Origin: Sophora flavescens
Lineage: Eukaryota > Streptophyta > Magnoliopsida > Fabales > Fabaceae
Reading direction: 5' to 3'
DNA length: 64,000 nucleotides
Assembly (NCBI GenBank): GCA_030762895.1
Contig: JAUPTC010000272.1
Location: 1-64,000 of the forward strand
Position numbers and translations under genes: made by a program. The notes beneath the pieces were generated by a model. It was not told the DNA's origin, did no database searches, and worked only from the letters and a program-made list of their open reading frames with translations. Shown here in pieces: positions 62,627-64,000 of this stretch. The first letter of the stretch is position 1. Each line of letters opens with the position of its first letter.

Positions 62627-64000
62627 GAAAATCCTAATTCGAAAGCCTAAAACCCTAATTTTAACCCTAAACCCTAATTCAAAGCCTAAACCCTAATTTT
62701 CACCCAAAACCTAATTTTGATCCTAAACCCTAAATTTATACCAAAACCCTAATTCTAACCCTTTTTTGTCCAAAACCCTAAATTTACCCAAACCCTAATT
62801 TTAATCCAAACCAAATTTTGACCCCAAATTTAACCCAAACCTAAATTTGACCATAACCCTAATTTAGACCCAAAACCCTAATCTAACCCTATTTTTGTCC
62901 CAAAACCCTATTTTTCCGAAACCCAAATTCAAACCTAACCCTAATTTTGACCACCCCAAATTTGGACCAACCCAAATTTTGACCCAAAATAACCCAAAGC
63001 TCTAATTTTGACCCAAAACCCTAATGACCCAAAACCCTATTTGACCCAAAACCCTAATTCGATCCAAAACCCTAATTCAACCCTATTTTTGACCCAAAAC
63101 CCATTTGACCCAACCCTTTTTTACCTTATCCCTAATTTTAACGCAAAACCTAAATTCTAATCCTATTTTTGTCCCAAACCCTATTTTTAACTCAAAACCA
63201 AATTCAAACCCAACCCTATTTTGACCCAAAACCCTAATTCAAACCGAAACCCTAATTTGACCCAAAATCAAATCTTGACCCAAAACCCAAATTATAACCC
63301 AAACCCTAATTTTGACCCAAACCCTAATGACCCAAAACCCTAATTAAAACCAATTTTAAACCCAAAACCCTAATTTAAACCTAAACCCTAATTCAAACCC
63401 AAAACCCAAATTTTGACCCAAAATCCTAATTCTGATCCTAAACCCTAAATTTAAACCAAAACCCTAAATTTAACCCAGAACCCTAATTTTGACCCAATAA
63501 CCCTAATTCTAACCCTATTTTTGTCCCAAAACCTTTAAACTCAAACCCAACTCCTAATTTTCACCCAAAACCCAAAATTTAACCCAAACCCAAATCCTAA
63601 ACCCTAATTTAGACCCAAAACCCTAATTCTAACCCTATTTTGCCCCAAAACCAAATTTTTTACTCAAAACCCTAATTTTAACCCCAAAACCCTAATTTGG
63701 ACCCAAACCTAAATTTTGACCCAAAATAACCCCAAACCCAAATTCGACCCCAAAACCCTAACCCAAACCCTAATTTTGTCCCAAAACCCTAAATTTAACC
63801 CAAACCCTAATTTTGACCCAAAACCCTAATTTGGACCTAAACCCAAATTTTGACCCAACCCAAAACCCTAATTCGACCCAAAACCCTATTTCGCCCAAAA
63901 CCCTAATTACAACCTAAGCCCAAAACCCTTTGATCCTTACCCAACCCTATTTTTGACCCACCCTACCAAACCTAATTTTCAAATCCTAATTTTGACCCAA
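62627..64000 (+). repeat. HOR copy 46, cut by window end (A 62627-63362, B 63363-64000)
   Basis: 1,374 bp are visible; the unit continues beyond the window. It starts GAAAATCCTAATTCGAAAGCC with an extra C. The HindIII position reads AAGCTC near 62,998. Carries ATCTTGACCC near 63,273. The B start is smoothed (TAATTTAAACCTAAACC). Words are fuller than in most copies. Confidence 0.85.

Larger units (their letters stand above)
1..64000 (+). repeat. Telomere-like satellite array, 1.4-kb dimeric higher-order repeat
   Basis: The entire window is satellite DNA. The small-scale period is about 19 bp (CCCTAATTTTGACCCAAAA and close variants), which reads as a diverged triplet of telomere-type hexamers and heptamers. 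The large-scale period is about 1,392 bp (45 full units, from anchors placed by eye). Each unit is a dimer of related halves, A and B, both about 0.7 kb. All 46 copies have the same orientation, with the C-rich strand on +. No intergenic or unique DNA interrupts the array, and both ends of the window lie inside it, so its true length is unknown. Telomere-derived satellites are known at subtelomeres and pericentromeres of many eukaryotes; the location here is inferred. No coding or RNA gene is supported anywhere. Confidence 0.97.

Noticed and set aside
1..64000. CRISPR array
   Set aside because: There are repeats at 19 bp and 1.4 kb but no unique spacers; the text between landmarks is itself repeat.
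1..64000. tRNA, rRNA or small RNA genes
   Set aside because: No stretch has balanced base composition or G content on + compatible with tRNA or rRNA motifs; no conserved stem-loop beyond the 5-6 bp arms noted.
1..64000. Plasmodium-type subtelomeric repeat (21-bp rep20)
   Set aside because: The telomere-like words are compatible with several lineages, but the 19-bp unit and the 1.4-kb dimer do not fit what I know of rep20; no supporting gene is present.

Overview
The whole 64 kb window is one uninterrupted tandem satellite array. I found no protein-coding gene, RNA gene, transposon, CRISPR array or ordinary single-copy sequence on either strand. The basic building block is a degenerate telomere-like element of about 19 bp, best written CCCTAATTTTGACCCAAAA. 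It is mixed with 6-7 bp telomere-type words (CCCTAA, CCCTAAA). The C-rich strand is on + from end to end and G is scarce on that strand.

On top of the 19-bp texture sits a clear higher-order repeat (HOR) of about 1.4 kb. Using the G of GAAAATCCTAATTG as the unit start, I placed 46 unit starts by eye, from position 2 to 62627. The mean spacing is about 1,392 bp and the range is 1,129 to 1,543 bp; the last unit runs off the window. Each HOR is a dimer of two diverged halves of about 0.7 kb. Half A opens with TTTTAAAAGAAAATCC, carries an AAGCTT (HindIII) site near its middle, and contains the only perfect CCCTAAA doublets. Half B opens with TTTTAAACCCAAAATCC, carries CCAATATTTTTACTC, and ends with an ACCGTA...GACCGTA element. 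All copies are head to tail; no inversion or foreign insertion was seen.

Regional character: copies 1-6 (1 to about 9 kb) are long (1.45-1.54 kb), and several have lost landmarks in favour of generic repeat text. Copies 7-29 (about 9-40 kb) are shorter and ragged, with many CCTAA instead of CCCTAA words and small gaps at recurrent places; the low point is copy 11 (1,129 bp). Copies 30-45 (about 40-62.6 kb) are uniform (1.39-1.46 kb), with CCCTAA dominant. Some of the raggedness looks like sequence-consensus error (dropped bases in C, A and CTG contexts) rather than real divergence, and this should be settled before any evolutionary reading.

The organism is certainly eukaryotic in style (satellite DNA derived from TTAGGG/TTTAGGG-type telomere sequence) but cannot be named from this window. 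A subtelomeric or pericentromeric location is inferred. If it is subtelomeric, the strand orientation puts the chromosome end to the left of base 1. Every open reading frame examined is a repetitive low-complexity peptide read out of the satellite (LGFWVKIRV-type on the minus strand, TQNPNFDPK-type on the plus strand), and none is annotated as a gene.
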